Origin: Eleftheria terrae
GTDB taxonomy: Bacteria; Pseudomonadota; Gammaproteobacteria; Burkholderiales; Burkholderiaceae_C
Direction of reading: 5' to 3'
DNA length: 64,000 nt
NCBI RefSeq assembly: GCF_030419005.1
Contig: NZ_CP106951.1
Span: 3,844,001-3,908,000, forward strand
A program made the translations under genes and the position numbers. Of this stretch, positions 48,273 through 57,055 are shown one piece after another. The notes beneath the pieces are model-generated. The model was not told the DNA's origin, did no database searches, and was given only the letters and a program-made list of their open reading frames with translations. Position 1 is the stretch's first letter. Each line of letters opens with the position of its first letter.

Positions 48273-49127
48273 TCAGGCCGCCTGGGCCAGGGCGGGCACC
48301 TCTTCGTCGGCGAGCAGGCCGTGGCGTGACAGGAAGCTGAGGGTCGCCAGGGCGGCGTCCACCGCCATCTCGTCGCCGCGCAGCAGCAGGAGCACGTCCG
48401 CCAGCGGCAGCAGCTGGTGCTCCATCACCTCGCCGTCAATGCGGCGGGGCTCGAAATCAGGCGGCAGCTGCAGGTCGTAGACATGCAGGATCTCGTGCTG
48501 CACGCCCTGCGGCACATCGCGGTGCAGCTGCAGGGGCTCGCCCAGCGTGGCGCAGCTGGCCAGCTCGGGCGGCAGGCCCGATTCTTCCCAGGCTTCGCGC
48601 ACCAGGGCGGCAAACGGCGACTGGCCGTGCGGCACGCCGGCACCCACCAGGGTGTCGAGCTTGCCGGGGTCGGTGGGCTTGCTGAGGGCGCGCCGGGCCA
48701 TCCAGAGGTGGGTGGGCCGGCCGGTCGGGTCGGCCAGGTAGCCGTTGAGGTGGACGCCGAGCGTCAGCGTGCCCCAGAAGCGCGAGGCGGCCCGCTCGAT
48801 GAGGGCCAGCGGCGGCTCGCCGGGTTCACCGAACACCGCATAGGTTTCGTTGCGCCAGCCGGTCAGCACGCCGTCGTCGCGCAGGGACTGGTTGGCGGCG
48901 GCCAGCGCCGCACTGCGCTGCACTTCGTTGCGCAGGCGGTCGTCCATGCGCACGCCGGTAGAGCCGATCTGCAGCCAGGGCGCGCAGTCGGACAGCAGGG
49001 CCAGGTGCTCGCGTGCGACCGAGCCGACGACCCGGCCGGCAATCAGGAAGGGCAGCCGGCGTTCGCTGCGCAGCGAACGGGCGGCCTGCACGGCAGGAAA
49101 GGAGGAGGGCAGCTCGCGGGACGGCAT
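48273..49127 (-). CDS. Nudix hydrolase with N-terminal DUF4743 domain
   Basis: A 284-residue protein with an N-terminal DUF4743-like part (about 20-120, RRLPFLIAGRVVGSVAREHL) and a Nudix domain, with the Nudix box at about 165-187 ending AALVREAWEESGL. The class, related to plant thiamine-diphosphate/nucleotide-sugar Nudix proteins NUDT20/24, hydrolyses pyrophosphate bonds. C-terminal IDGEVMEHQLLPLADVL is family-like. The box's upstream glutamate looks altered (Gln in GAGVPHGQSP), so activity should not be taken for granted. It stands alone. Confidence 0.88.
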   Translation of the reverse strand: MPSRELPSSFPAVQAARSLRSERRLPFLIAGRVVGSVAREHLALLSDCAPWLQIGSTGVRMDDRLRNEVQRSAALAAANQSLRDDGVLTGWRNETYAVFGEPGEPPLALIERAASRFWGTLTLGVHLNGYLADPTGRPTHLWMARRALSKPTDPGKLDTLVGAGVPHGQSPFAALVREAWEESGLPPELASCATLGEPLQLHRDVPQGVQHEILHVYDLQLPPDFEPRRIDGEVMEHQLLPLADVLLLLRGDEMAVDAALATLSFLSRHGLLADEEVPALAQAA

Positions 49128-49268
49128 GGCGGCGAGTCTAGGCAGCCGCGCCGCGCCCCGGCCCGGCCGCCCGACAGACGGCGCCGGTGCCGGTGCGAGC
49201 GTCGCGACGGGTACCGCTGATCGGCATGGCGGCGGCCGTTGGTCCCACCGCCGGGCTGCCGGCGCAGG

Positions 49269-50072
49269 CTAGGGGAGCTGGTTGTCCAGCGGATGGGCCG
49301 CCTGCCGCTGGGGCAAGGCGGTGACGTTGAGCCGGTCGTCACGCCGCAGCAGCACCAGCGTGAGCACCGAGCCGCCGGCCGGCGCGAAAGTGACGCGGAA
49401 CAACGGCGTCTTGCTGCCGGCGGCGGTCAGGTGCAAGGCCATGCGCTCGGCATCGCGCCTCAGGAAGGTGCCGAGTTGCGAATACTGCAGGCCCGACAGG
49501 ACCGGGTTCACGCCAGTGAGGTCGGTCAGCTCCGGCGCCGTGAGGTAGAGGTCCAGCGTGCCGTTGGGGGAGGCGAGGTGCAGGGCCCGAATCTTGGTTT
49601 CATCGTTGTCCGGGGCCGGCTCGCTCTCCTCCAGGAACAGCAGGCGGGCGTTGTCACCACGTGGACCGTAGGCGAGGGCGCTGTAGTAGGTGCGGTCGGA
49701 AAAGCGCTCGCTGCCGGTGATCTCGCCGCTCGGGTCCCGGCTCACCATCCGGAAGTTGTGGCGGCCGTCGCTGAGCCAGTCGTAGCCGGTGCTGCCGCCG
49801 CCCCAGGCCAGGCCTTCGATGACCGGCCGGCTTTCGCCGTCCAGCGAGATGTCGAGCCGGCGGTAGTCCTGCGTCGCGTTCACGAAGCGCAGGCGCGGTT
49901 CGTCCTCGTGGGAGTCGTCGTCGTCATCGTCGTCGCCGTCGAAGTCCCCGGAGCCGCCGCCGCCACAGCCGCCCAGGGCCGCCAGCATGGTCGCCGTGCC
50001 GAGCGCCAGCGGCGCGAGAAAGAAGGCGCGGCGCAGTGGCACCGGCCGGCAAAGGAGGGGGTCATCGGACAT
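49269..50072 (-). CDS. DUF4397-domain lipoprotein
   Basis: A 267-residue exported protein with a lipobox (LGGC near residue 36) and a long Asp run (GDFDGDDDDDDDSHEDE) after a Gly/Ser linker. Two repeats of the DUF4397 beta-sandwich follow (VNATQDYRRLDISLDGE and LHLASPNGTLDLYLTAPE) with the YSALAYG element. Domain of unknown function, usually on the surface or in the periplasm. The poly-Asp segment could bind calcium, which is inference. Single gene. Confidence 0.85.
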   Translation of the reverse strand: MSDDPLLCRPVPLRRAFFLAPLALGTATMLAALGGCGGGGSGDFDGDDDDDDDSHEDEPRLRFVNATQDYRRLDISLDGESRPVIEGLAWGGGSTGYDWLSDGRHNFRMVSRDPSGEITGSERFSDRTYYSALAYGPRGDNARLLFLEESEPAPDNDETKIRALHLASPNGTLDLYLTAPELTDLTGVNPVLSGLQYSQLGTFLRRDAERMALHLTAAGSKTPLFRVTFAPAGGSVLTLVLLRRDDRLNVTALPQRQAAHPLDNQLP

Positions 50073-50329
50073 CGGGGGCTCCTGGTTTCGCGGTCAGCCG
50101 CCGCTGCTGCGGCAGCTGGCAAGGCCGGCGGCGGCGGGCAACGGTGCGAGCTTACCCCGTGTCGGGCGGCCGGCACGCCATGTGGCGCATGCCAGGTGGC
50201 GGTGCACAGCGTCCGCTTCGGTATCCCGCACAGGTCGTCGGGCAGTCGTCAGTCGCTGCGTCACATCGTCGTGTCGTCATGCCGGTCGACCCGGCGGGCG
50301 CCGGGCCGCCGCGTGCGACCGAGCCGCCC

Positions 50330-53300
50330 TCAGGCCGCCCGTCGCACCCCAGCTCCGTCGCGCCACTGGGCCATCAGCCGTTGCCACTTCTCCTTGGCCG
50401 TCCGCAGGTGGCGCTCCTTCACATGGCCGTAGCCGCGGATCTCCTCCGGCAGGCGGGCGATCTCCACTGCCTGCGGCAGGCGCTCGGCAGTCAGCGAAGC
50501 AAGCAGTTCCTCGACCGTGTCCTTGTACTCGCCGATCAGGGCCCGCTCGGTGCGGCGCTCCTCGGTGCGGCCGAAAGGATCGAAGGCGGTGCCGCGCAGG
50601 CCCTTCAGCCGGGCCAGCACGCCGAAGGCACGCAGCATCCACGGGCCATAGCGGCGCTTCACCAGCTCGCCGCGGTCGTTGCGCTTGGCCAGCACCGGCG
50701 GCGCGAGGTGGTAGGCCAGCTTGTAGTCGCCCTCGAACTGCTGGGCCACCTTGTCCAGGAAGCTGCGGTCGGTGTGCAGCCGGGCCACCTCGTACTCGTC
50801 CTTGTAGGCCATCAGCTTGAACAGGTAGCGGGCCACCGCCTCGGTCAGCCGGGTGGAGCCCAGCGGCGCCTCGGCCGTGCGCACGCGCTCGACGAAGTTG
50901 CGGTACTGCCGCGCATAGCCGGCGTTCTGGTAGGCGGTGAGGAACTCCTCGCGCTTGGCGATCAACTCGTCGACGTTCACCGTCGGCTTGCGCACGAACT
51001 GCACCACCTGCCCCGGCGGCTGCGCCAGTGCGGCCACCGCCGGCAGGTCATGGGCGGCACGGCGGCCCCATTCGAAGGCGGCCTTGTTGTTCTCCACCTG
51101 CACGCCATTGAGCTCGATGGCGCGCATCAGTGATGCATGGGCCAGCGGCACCCAGCCCTTCTGCCAGGCAAAGCCGAGCATCATCGGGTTGGCATAGATC
51201 GAGTCGCCCAGCAGCTGCACCGCCAGCTGGTCGGCGTCGAAACGCGACAGGTTGCCCTCGCCGACCGCCTGCGCCAGCATCGTGTCGCAATTGCCGCTGG
51301 GGAATTCCCAGTTCGGGTTGGTCACGAAGGCGGCCGTCGGCGTGCCGTGCGAGTTCAGCGCGACCTTGGTGCGGCCGTGGCCCATCGCGCTCAGCGTGGT
51401 CTTGTTGGCCGCCACGAGAGGATCGCAGCCCAGGATCAGGTCGGCCTCGGCGGTGCCGACCTTGGTGGTGTGGATGGCCTCGGCGCGGTTGGCGATCTGG
51501 ATGTGGCTCCAGGTGCTGCCGCCCTTCTGGGCCAGGCCCGCCGCGTCCTGCGTGACGATGCCCTTGCCCTCCAGGTGGGCCGCCATGCCCAGCAGCTGGC
51601 CAATGGTGATCACGCCGGTGCCGCCCACGCCCGCCACGACGATGCCGTAGGCCCGCTCGGCCAGCGGCAGCGACGGCTCCGGCAGGGCCGGCAGCTGGAA
51701 GGGATCGGGCCGCCCGGCCTTGGCCTTCTTGGCCGACTTGAGCTGGCCGCCTTCCACCGTGACGAAGCTTGGGCAGAAGCCCTTCACGCAGGAGAAGTCC
51801 TTGTTGCAGGTGCTCTGGTTGATGCGGCGCTTGCGGCCGAACTCGGTCTCCACCGGCTCCACCGACAGGCAGTTGCTCTGCACCGAGCAGTCGCCGCAGC
51901 CCTCGCACACCAGCTCGTTGATGACCACCCGCTGCTGCGGCTCGGCCAGCGTGCCGCGCTTCCTGCGGCGGCGCTTCTCGGTGGCGCAGGTCTGGTCGTA
52001 GATGATGACGGTGCAGCCTTCCAGTTCGCGGAACTGGCGCTGGATGGTATCCAGCTCGTCGCGGTGGTGCACCGTGACGCCCGGCGCGAGGTTCAGCGGC
52101 GCGTTGTAGCGGCTCGGGTCGTCGGTGACGATGGCCAGCTTGCGCACGCCCTCGGCCTCCAGCTCGCGCGTCATCTGCGGCACGGTGAGGGTGCCGTCGA
52201 CCGGCTGGCCGCCGGTCATCGCCACCGCGTCGTTGTAGAGGATCTTGTAGGTGATGTTCACCTTGGCCGCGATGCTCTGCCGGATGGCGAGCAGGCCCGA
52301 GTGGAAGTAGGTGCCGTCGCCCAGGTTGGCGAAGATGTGCTTTTCGTTGGTGAAGGGCGCCTGGCCGATCCAGGGCACGCCTTCGCCGCCCATCTGGGTG
52401 AAGGTGGAGGTCTGGCGGTCCATCCACACCACCATGTAGTGGCAGCCAATGCCGGCCACCGCGCGCGAGCCCTCGGGCACGCGGGTGGAGGTGTTGTGCG
52501 GGCAGCCGCTGCAGAACCACGGCGCGCGGTCGGTGCTGACGGTGATGGCCTGCTCGGCCCGCTCCTTGGCCTCGATGATGGCCAGCCGGCTGGCGATGCG
52601 GGCGCGCAGGTCGCTGCCCAGCTGCTGCAGCAGGCCCAGGCGCTCCAGGCGCTGCGCGATCGCCTTGGCGATCAGGCTCGGGTTGAGGTCGGCCTTGGCG
52701 CGCAGCAGCCAGTTCTGCGCCGGGTTCGGCATGGACCATTCGCCGCCGGACTGGTCGCCCGGCTGCTCGCTGAACTTGCCGAGCACGTTCGGGCGCACGT
52801 CCTCGCGCCAGTTGTACAGCTCTTCCTTCAGCTGGTATTCGATGACCTGGCGCTTCTCCTCGATGACCAGGATCTCCTGCAGGCCGGTGGCGAACTCGCG
52901 GGTGATGGTGGCCTCCAGCGGCCACACCACCGTCACCTTGTGCAGGCGGATGCCGATGTCGCGGCAGGTGGCGTCGTCCAGGCCCAGGTCATAGAGCGCC
53001 TGGCGGGTGTCGTTGTAGGCCTTGCCGCTGGCGATCAGGCCAAGCTTCGCGCGCGGCGAGTCGATGACGGTGTGGTTGAGCCGGTTGGCGCGGATGTAGG
53101 CCAGCGCGGCGTACCACTTGTAGTCCATCAGCCGGGCTTCCTGCTCCAGCGGCGGGTCGGGCCAGCGGATGTGCAGGCCACCGGGCGGCATGGCAAAGTC
53201 CTCGGGCAGCACGATGTCCACCCGGTCCGGGTCGACCCAGACGCTGGAGGAGGACTCGACGATCTCCTGGATGGTCTTCATGCCCGCCCACACGCCCGAG

Positions 53301-53908
53301 AAGCGGCTCAGCGCAAAGGCATGCAGCCCCAGGTCCAGGATCTCCTGCACGCTGGTGGGGAAGAACACCGGCAGGCCGCAGGCCTTGAAGATGTGGTCGC
53401 TCTGGTGGGCGGCGGTGGAGCTCTTGGAGATATGGTCGTCGCCGGCCAGCGCGATGACGCCGCCGTGGCGCGCGGTGCCGGCCATGTTGGCATGCTTGAA
53501 GACGTCCGAGCAGCGGTCCACGCCCGGGCCCTTGCCGTACCAGATGCCGAACACGCCGTCGAACTTCTTTTGCTCGGGGTAGAGGTCGAGCTGCTGCGTG
53601 CCCCACACGGCGGTGGCGCCCAGTTCCTCGTTGACGCCCGGCTGGAACACGATGTTGTTGGCGGCCAGGTGCTTCTTGGCCTGCCACAGCGCCTGGTCGT
53701 AGCCGCCCAGCGGGGAGCCCCGGTAGCCGCTGATGAAGCCCCCGGTGTTGAGGCCGTTGCGGGCGTCGCGCGTGCGCTGCAGCATCGGCAGCCGCACCAG
53801 CGCCTGCACGCCGCTCATGAAGGCGCGGCCATGGTCCAGCGCGTACTTGTCGTCCAGGGAGACCGTTTCGAGCGCTTTGCGGATCGACTCGGGAAGCGGG
53901 GCATTCAT
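50330..53908 (-). CDS. Indolepyruvate:ferredoxin oxidoreductase, single-chain
   Basis: A 1192-residue fusion of the alpha (IorA) and beta/gamma (IorB) parts found in proteobacteria. It decarboxylates aryl pyruvates from Phe, Tyr and Trp to aryl-acetyl-CoA with ferredoxin. Visible: N-terminal pyrimidine-binding domain (GGFISGYRGSPLGGYD), the TPP site GDGTYFHSG near residue 530, an iron-sulfur block CEGCGDC with CNKDFSC and CPSF (about 665-715), and the gamma domain VGGTGVITIGQLLGMAA near 760. Divergent from an Lrp/AsnC gene 169 bp away, its likely regulator. No ferredoxin gene is nearby. Confidence 0.95.
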   Translation of the reverse strand: MNAPLPESIRKALETVSLDDKYALDHGRAFMSGVQALVRLPMLQRTRDARNGLNTGGFISGYRGSPLGGYDQALWQAKKHLAANNIVFQPGVNEELGATAVWGTQQLDLYPEQKKFDGVFGIWYGKGPGVDRCSDVFKHANMAGTARHGGVIALAGDDHISKSSTAAHQSDHIFKACGLPVFFPTSVQEILDLGLHAFALSRFSGVWAGMKTIQEIVESSSSVWVDPDRVDIVLPEDFAMPPGGLHIRWPDPPLEQEARLMDYKWYAALAYIRANRLNHTVIDSPRAKLGLIASGKAYNDTRQALYDLGLDDATCRDIGIRLHKVTVVWPLEATITREFATGLQEILVIEEKRQVIEYQLKEELYNWREDVRPNVLGKFSEQPGDQSGGEWSMPNPAQNWLLRAKADLNPSLIAKAIAQRLERLGLLQQLGSDLRARIASRLAIIEAKERAEQAITVSTDRAPWFCSGCPHNTSTRVPEGSRAVAGIGCHYMVVWMDRQTSTFTQMGGEGVPWIGQAPFTNEKHIFANLGDGTYFHSGLLAIRQSIAAKVNITYKILYNDAVAMTGGQPVDGTLTVPQMTRELEAEGVRKLAIVTDDPSRYNAPLNLAPGVTVHHRDELDTIQRQFRELEGCTVIIYDQTCATEKRRRRKRGTLAEPQQRVVINELVCEGCGDCSVQSNCLSVEPVETEFGRKRRINQSTCNKDFSCVKGFCPSFVTVEGGQLKSAKKAKAGRPDPFQLPALPEPSLPLAERAYGIVVAGVGGTGVITIGQLLGMAAHLEGKGIVTQDAAGLAQKGGSTWSHIQIANRAEAIHTTKVGTAEADLILGCDPLVAANKTTLSAMGHGRTKVALNSHGTPTAAFVTNPNWEFPSGNCDTMLAQAVGEGNLSRFDADQLAVQLLGDSIYANPMMLGFAWQKGWVPLAHASLMRAIELNGVQVENNKAAFEWGRRAAHDLPAVAALAQPPGQVVQFVRKPTVNVDELIAKREEFLTAYQNAGYARQYRNFVERVRTAEAPLGSTRLTEAVARYLFKLMAYKDEYEVARLHTDRSFLDKVAQQFEGDYKLAYHLAPPVLAKRNDRGELVKRRYGPWMLRAFGVLARLKGLRGTAFDPFGRTEERRTERALIGEYKDTVEELLASLTAERLPQAVEIARLPEEIRGYGHVKERHLRTAKEKWQRLMAQWRDGAGVRRAA

Positions 53909-54077
53909 CGTGTACTCCTTGTGTGCCGCTCGACAGCCCGCTTGTGGCGGGCCTCGTCACGACCGGCGTTTTGCCTGGCAAGTTTAGGAATCCGACGCCG
54001 CTAAGTCTTTTTTATCTGTGCCTCAAAACCCGGGGTTCGAGGAATAATCGACTCAACATCGAGGTTTGGAAGAAAGA
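53909..54077. promoter_or_regulatory. AT-rich divergent promoter region (iorAB-type gene / Lrp gene)
   Basis: 169 bp shared by the two divergent genes. The stretch 54001-54050 is markedly AT-rich (CTTTTTTATC at 54007-54016; AATAAT at 54043-54048), unlike the rest of the window, as expected for Lrp-family binding and for the promoters. No exact consensus -35/-10 is found for either strand. Operator function is inference. Confidence 0.45.
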
Positions 54078-54638
54078 ATGCCCTCAAAGATCCCAAAATC
54101 AGGGAAAACCCCAGCGCTCGCGGAAGTGACTTCCGGCGCCGCCGAAGCGCCCCACGAGGGGCTGGATCGCTACGACGTGGCCATCCTCGTGGAGCTGCAG
54201 CAGGACGCGCGCCTGTCCAATGCCGAGCTGGCCGCGCGCATCGGGCTGTCGCCCACGCCGTGTTGGCGGCGGGTGAAGTGGCTGGAGGAGCAGGGCTACA
54301 TCAAGGGCTACCGCGCGGAGATCGACCGGCACCGTATCGGCCTGGGCGTGCTGGCCTTCGTGCGGGTGGACGCCGAGCGCAACAACGCCACCGCCACCCG
54401 CGAGCTGGAGGATGCGATCCGGGCGCTGCCGGAGGTGATCTCCTGCCACTACATCTCCGGCTCGGGCACCTTCGAGCTGCAGGTGATGGCCACCGACCTC
54501 GACGCCTATTCGCGCTGGGCAATGGACACGCTCTTCAAGCTGCCCAACGTGAAGGACCTGCACACCAGCTTCTCGCTGGGCGAGGTGAAGGCCAGCCGGG
54601 CCCTGCCGCTGGGGCACCTGAAGCCGCGTTCGCGCTGA
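54078..54638 (+). CDS. Lrp/AsnC-family transcriptional regulator
   Basis: A 186-residue regulator. N-terminal helix-turn-helix at about 30-80 (LDRYDVAILVELQQDARLSNAELAARIGLSPTPCWRRVKWLEEQG, shown in part) and the RAM ligand-binding domain at about 95-170 (VISCHYISGSGTFELQVMA, TSFSLGEVK). It has an additional basic, Lys/Ser-rich N-terminus of about 28 residues. Members bind amino acids and DNA as octamers. It is divergent from the indolepyruvate oxidoreductase, which suggests control by aromatic amino acids. ATG at 54078 with GGAAGAAAG; an in-frame TTG at 54066 is less likely. Confidence 0.9.
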   Translation: MPSKIPKSGKTPALAEVTSGAAEAPHEGLDRYDVAILVELQQDARLSNAELAARIGLSPTPCWRRVKWLEEQGYIKGYRAEIDRHRIGLGVLAFVRVDAERNNATATRELEDAIRALPEVISCHYISGSGTFELQVMATDLDAYSRWAMDTLFKLPNVKDLHTSFSLGEVKASRALPLGHLKPRSR

Positions 54639-54713
54639 GGCGCAAGGGTGGCGGCACAGGGTTTGCCAGTGGGGAAGACAGGACCTGGTCCTCTCATATC
54701 GAAAGGAAATGCC

Positions 54714-54923
54714 ATGAACCCCGACACCCCCCGCACCAGCGCCTCCCCCGAAGCCCCCGGCTCTCAGACGCCCCAGCCGCAGACCCAGCAGCCCGATGCC
54801 CAGCTGGACGCCGCCCAGTCGCCGCAGCGGCAGCAGCAGCAGGCCTCGCAGGAGCGCGGCCCGCACACCAACAACAAGAAGAACGCCGGCAAGCGGCCGT
54901 CGCAGGGCGGCAGTTCCCGCTGA
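54714..54923 (+). CDS. Small Gln/Pro-rich disordered protein
   Basis: A 69-residue protein rich in Gln, Pro, Ser and Asn (PQPQTQQPD and RQQQQASQE), ending in a basic Lys/Arg tail. No fold is expected. The gene has a fine SD (GAAAGGAA) 9-16 bp before the ATG and good GC3. It follows the Lrp gene by 75 bp on the same strand. Possibly a stress- or nucleic-acid-associated small protein; function not recognised. Confidence 0.6.
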   Translation: MNPDTPRTSASPEAPGSQTPQPQTQQPDAQLDAAQSPQRQQQQASQERGPHTNNKKNAGKRPSQGGSSR

Positions 54924-54996
54924 GGCGCCGCTGCCCCGCCGTCCCGTGCCTCGCTTTGGGTAGAGTGGTGGGCCTGTCCGATCCCAGGAGACCCCG

Positions 54997-55659
54997 ATGC
55001 CCCCGACGGCCCGCCGCCTGCTTCTTGCCGCTTCCCTCTGCCTGCTCGCCCCTGCCGTAGCCTGGGCCCAGCGCGGCGACGCCGCCTTGCCGCAGCGCAA
55101 CCTGCTGATCGAGGTGCGCCAGGGCGACGAAGCCCAGCTTTCGCAGCAGGGGCTGGGGGCTGGTGGCGAGGTGAGCGTCTCCACCTCCCGTCGTGTCGAA
55201 GGCGGTGTGACGGTGCAGACCACCCGCCGCGAAAGCCGCAGCAGCGGCCAGCTGGCGCAGCAGGTGATGGTGCTCAACGGCGGCCGCGCGGGCGTGCGGC
55301 TGGCGCAGAGCCAGCCGCTGCAGTTCTATCAGGTGATGTGGAATGGCCGCGGCGGCGCCAGCCTGTTGCCTTCGGCGGTGATCGTCGAGGCGGGCCGCGG
55401 CTTCACCGTGCAGCCGCGCTGGAGCGGAGGCGACGAGCCGGTGCTGGTGGACATCGCCGCCGAATCGGCCCGGCTGGGCGACGGCGGCGTGCGCGATGCA
55501 TCGAGCACCCAGACCACCGTGCAGCTGCCGCTTGGCGAATGGGTCACCATCGCCAGCAGTGGCGACACGCAGCAGACGCAGGAACGGGGCCTGCTGTCCA
55601 GCCGCGAGGCGGCCGGCAGCCGCCGCGTGCTGGTGCAGATGCGCGTCAGCGCGCCTTGA
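54997..55659 (+). CDS. Secreted hypothetical protein
   Basis: A 220-residue protein with a Sec signal (LLLAASLCLLAPAVAWAQ) and then a beta-rich region (LLIEVRQGDEAQLSQQGLG and VSTSRRVEGGVTVQTTRRESR, FYQVMWNGRGGASLLP). Seen only as a hypothetical family in Burkholderiales, as far as I can recall; no domain is identified. An AGGAG precedes the ATG at 54997. It ends convergently with mltA, 57 bp apart. Confidence 0.75.
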   Translation: MPPTARRLLLAASLCLLAPAVAWAQRGDAALPQRNLLIEVRQGDEAQLSQQGLGAGGEVSVSTSRRVEGGVTVQTTRRESRSSGQLAQQVMVLNGGRAGVRLAQSQPLQFYQVMWNGRGGASLLPSAVIVEAGRGFTVQPRWSGGDEPVLVDIAAESARLGDGGVRDASSTQTTVQLPLGEWVTIASSGDTQQTQERGLLSSREAAGSRRVLVQMRVSAP

Positions 55660-55716
55660 GCCGGCCTGCGGCTGAGGGCTGGCACACCCCCTGAGGCACC
55701 CCGCCGCGGGTTCTCG

Positions 55717-56889
55717 TCATGACGGCTGGCGCGGCCACAGCGTCCACATGCGCAGTGGCTGCTTCATGCGCCCGGCATAGTCGCCGGCGCCTTCGGTCCA
55801 GCCCCAGAAATAATCGGCCCGCACCGCGCCCACGATGGCGCTGCCGGTGTCCTGTGCCACCACCAGGCGTTGCAGCGGCCGCGTGCCGGTGGCCGGCGGC
55901 AGCACCGGCTCGGTGGTGTCGATCCACACCGGGGTGCCGTAGGGAATGGACTCGCGGTCCACCGCGATCGAGCGGCCCGGCGTCAGCGGCACGCCCTGCG
56001 CGCCCACAGGCCCCACGCTGGGGTCGGGCAGCGGCTCTTCGCGGAAGAACACCATCCTCGGGTTGACGTGCAGCATCTGCTGCACCCGGCCGGGGTTGGC
56101 ACGTGCCCAGCCCTTGATGGCGGGCCACGACGCCTGCTCCAGCGTGAAGGCGCCCTGTTCCACCAGCCAGCGGCCCACCGACTTGTAGGGCTGGCTGTTG
56201 TGGGCGGCGAAGGCCAGGCGTACCAGTTTCTGGCTGCCGTCGCGCTCGGTCAGGCGCAGCCGGCCGGAGCCCTGGATCTGCAGCACCAGGGCGTCCAGCG
56301 GGTCGGCCACATACGCGATCTCCCGGCCGCGCAGCGCGGCCCGCGCGCTCGGCACGTTCTCCAGTTCGGCCCGGGTCCAGTAAGGCTGGCGCTGCGCCAG
56401 GTCGGCCGGTGGCTGGTGCAGGGGCACACGGTAGGTGGCGGTCGGCACGCGGCTGGCGTCGATCAGCGGCTCGTAGTAGCCGGTGATGAGCCCTTCGGTC
56501 TGCCCGCCTTCGCGCGCCTGCACCTGGTAGGGCTGCAGCTCGCGCTGCAGGAAGCCGCGTACCGCCGACTCGGTCGGCTCGCGCAGCGCGCGGGCCTCGC
56601 GGCACACCTGGGTCCAGGCCGGCGCTGGGCGCTGGCAGCTCTGCATCAGCGCCGGCCAGACGCGGCCGACCTGGTCGGCGTCCCAGCCGGGCAGCGCCTC
56701 CCAGCCCACCGGGACCCAGCGGGAGCGTGGCTGCTCGATGGCCGTGCCGGGCAGCGCCGGCGTATCGGGAGGCGGCTCGCCGACATCGGGCGTGAGGCTG
56801 CAGGCCGCCAGGCTTCCTAGAATGAGCGCGCAGAGCCCGCGCAGTGCGGCGCCACGATGGCGCAGGCGAATGGTCGATGGAGGGAACAT
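55717..56889 (-). CDS. mltA: Membrane-bound lytic murein transglycosylase A
   Basis: A 390-residue outer-membrane lipoprotein (lipobox LAAC near residue 31) that cleaves peptidoglycan glycans with formation of anhydro-muramic ends. MltA-domain landmarks are LITGYYEPLIDASR (about 125), RVPLHQPPADL, DPLDALVLQIQGSGRL, and the 3D-domain catalytic aspartates in VAQDTGSAIVGAVRADYFWGWTEGAGDYAG near the C-terminus. The ATG at 56889 gives a lipoprotein signal peptide; a farther ATG at 56940 would add 17 polar residues. Neither has a good SD. Its start overlaps the start of an oppositely transcribed small gene. Confidence 0.93.
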   Translation of the reverse strand: MFPPSTIRLRHRGAALRGLCALILGSLAACSLTPDVGEPPPDTPALPGTAIEQPRSRWVPVGWEALPGWDADQVGRVWPALMQSCQRPAPAWTQVCREARALREPTESAVRGFLQRELQPYQVQAREGGQTEGLITGYYEPLIDASRVPTATYRVPLHQPPADLAQRQPYWTRAELENVPSARAALRGREIAYVADPLDALVLQIQGSGRLRLTERDGSQKLVRLAFAAHNSQPYKSVGRWLVEQGAFTLEQASWPAIKGWARANPGRVQQMLHVNPRMVFFREEPLPDPSVGPVGAQGVPLTPGRSIAVDRESIPYGTPVWIDTTEPVLPPATGTRPLQRLVVAQDTGSAIVGAVRADYFWGWTEGAGDYAGRMKQPLRMWTLWPRQPS

Positions 56890-57028
56890 GTGGTTGCTGT
56901 TGCTGGAGGCGCTGGGCGCCTTGCTGATCTTCGTGTTCATTGTCTGGTGGACGATGTTCTCCGGCCGCAAGGGCGGGGAGCGCCGTGCCGACGAAGGCCG
57001 ACCGGAGGACGACCGCCCGGCCCGCTGA
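56888..57028 (+). CDS. Small one-helix membrane protein (46 residues)
   Basis: The ORF starts at 56888 after a good SD (GGAGGG at 56879-56884) and encodes one long hydrophobic helix (MWLLLLEALGALLIFVFIVWWTMF) and a charged tail rich in Arg, Asp and Glu. Its ATG and the mltA ATG on the other strand share the same CATG. The SD, size and hydrophobicity make it likely to be real. Function unknown. A possible link to outer-membrane or cell-wall processes is guessed from location only. Confidence 0.6.
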   Translation: MWLLLLEALGALLIFVFIVWWTMFSGRKGGERRADEGRPEDDRPAR

Positions 57029-57055
57029 AGCGCGCTGGCGGCCGCCTTCGCGGCC

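Noticed and set aside
51137..54004. 955-codon plus-strand open frame opposite the indolepyruvate oxidoreductase gene
   Set aside because: Antisense to a clearly recognised 1192-residue enzyme, with no recognisable domain and repetitive Arg/Ala/His/Gly content.
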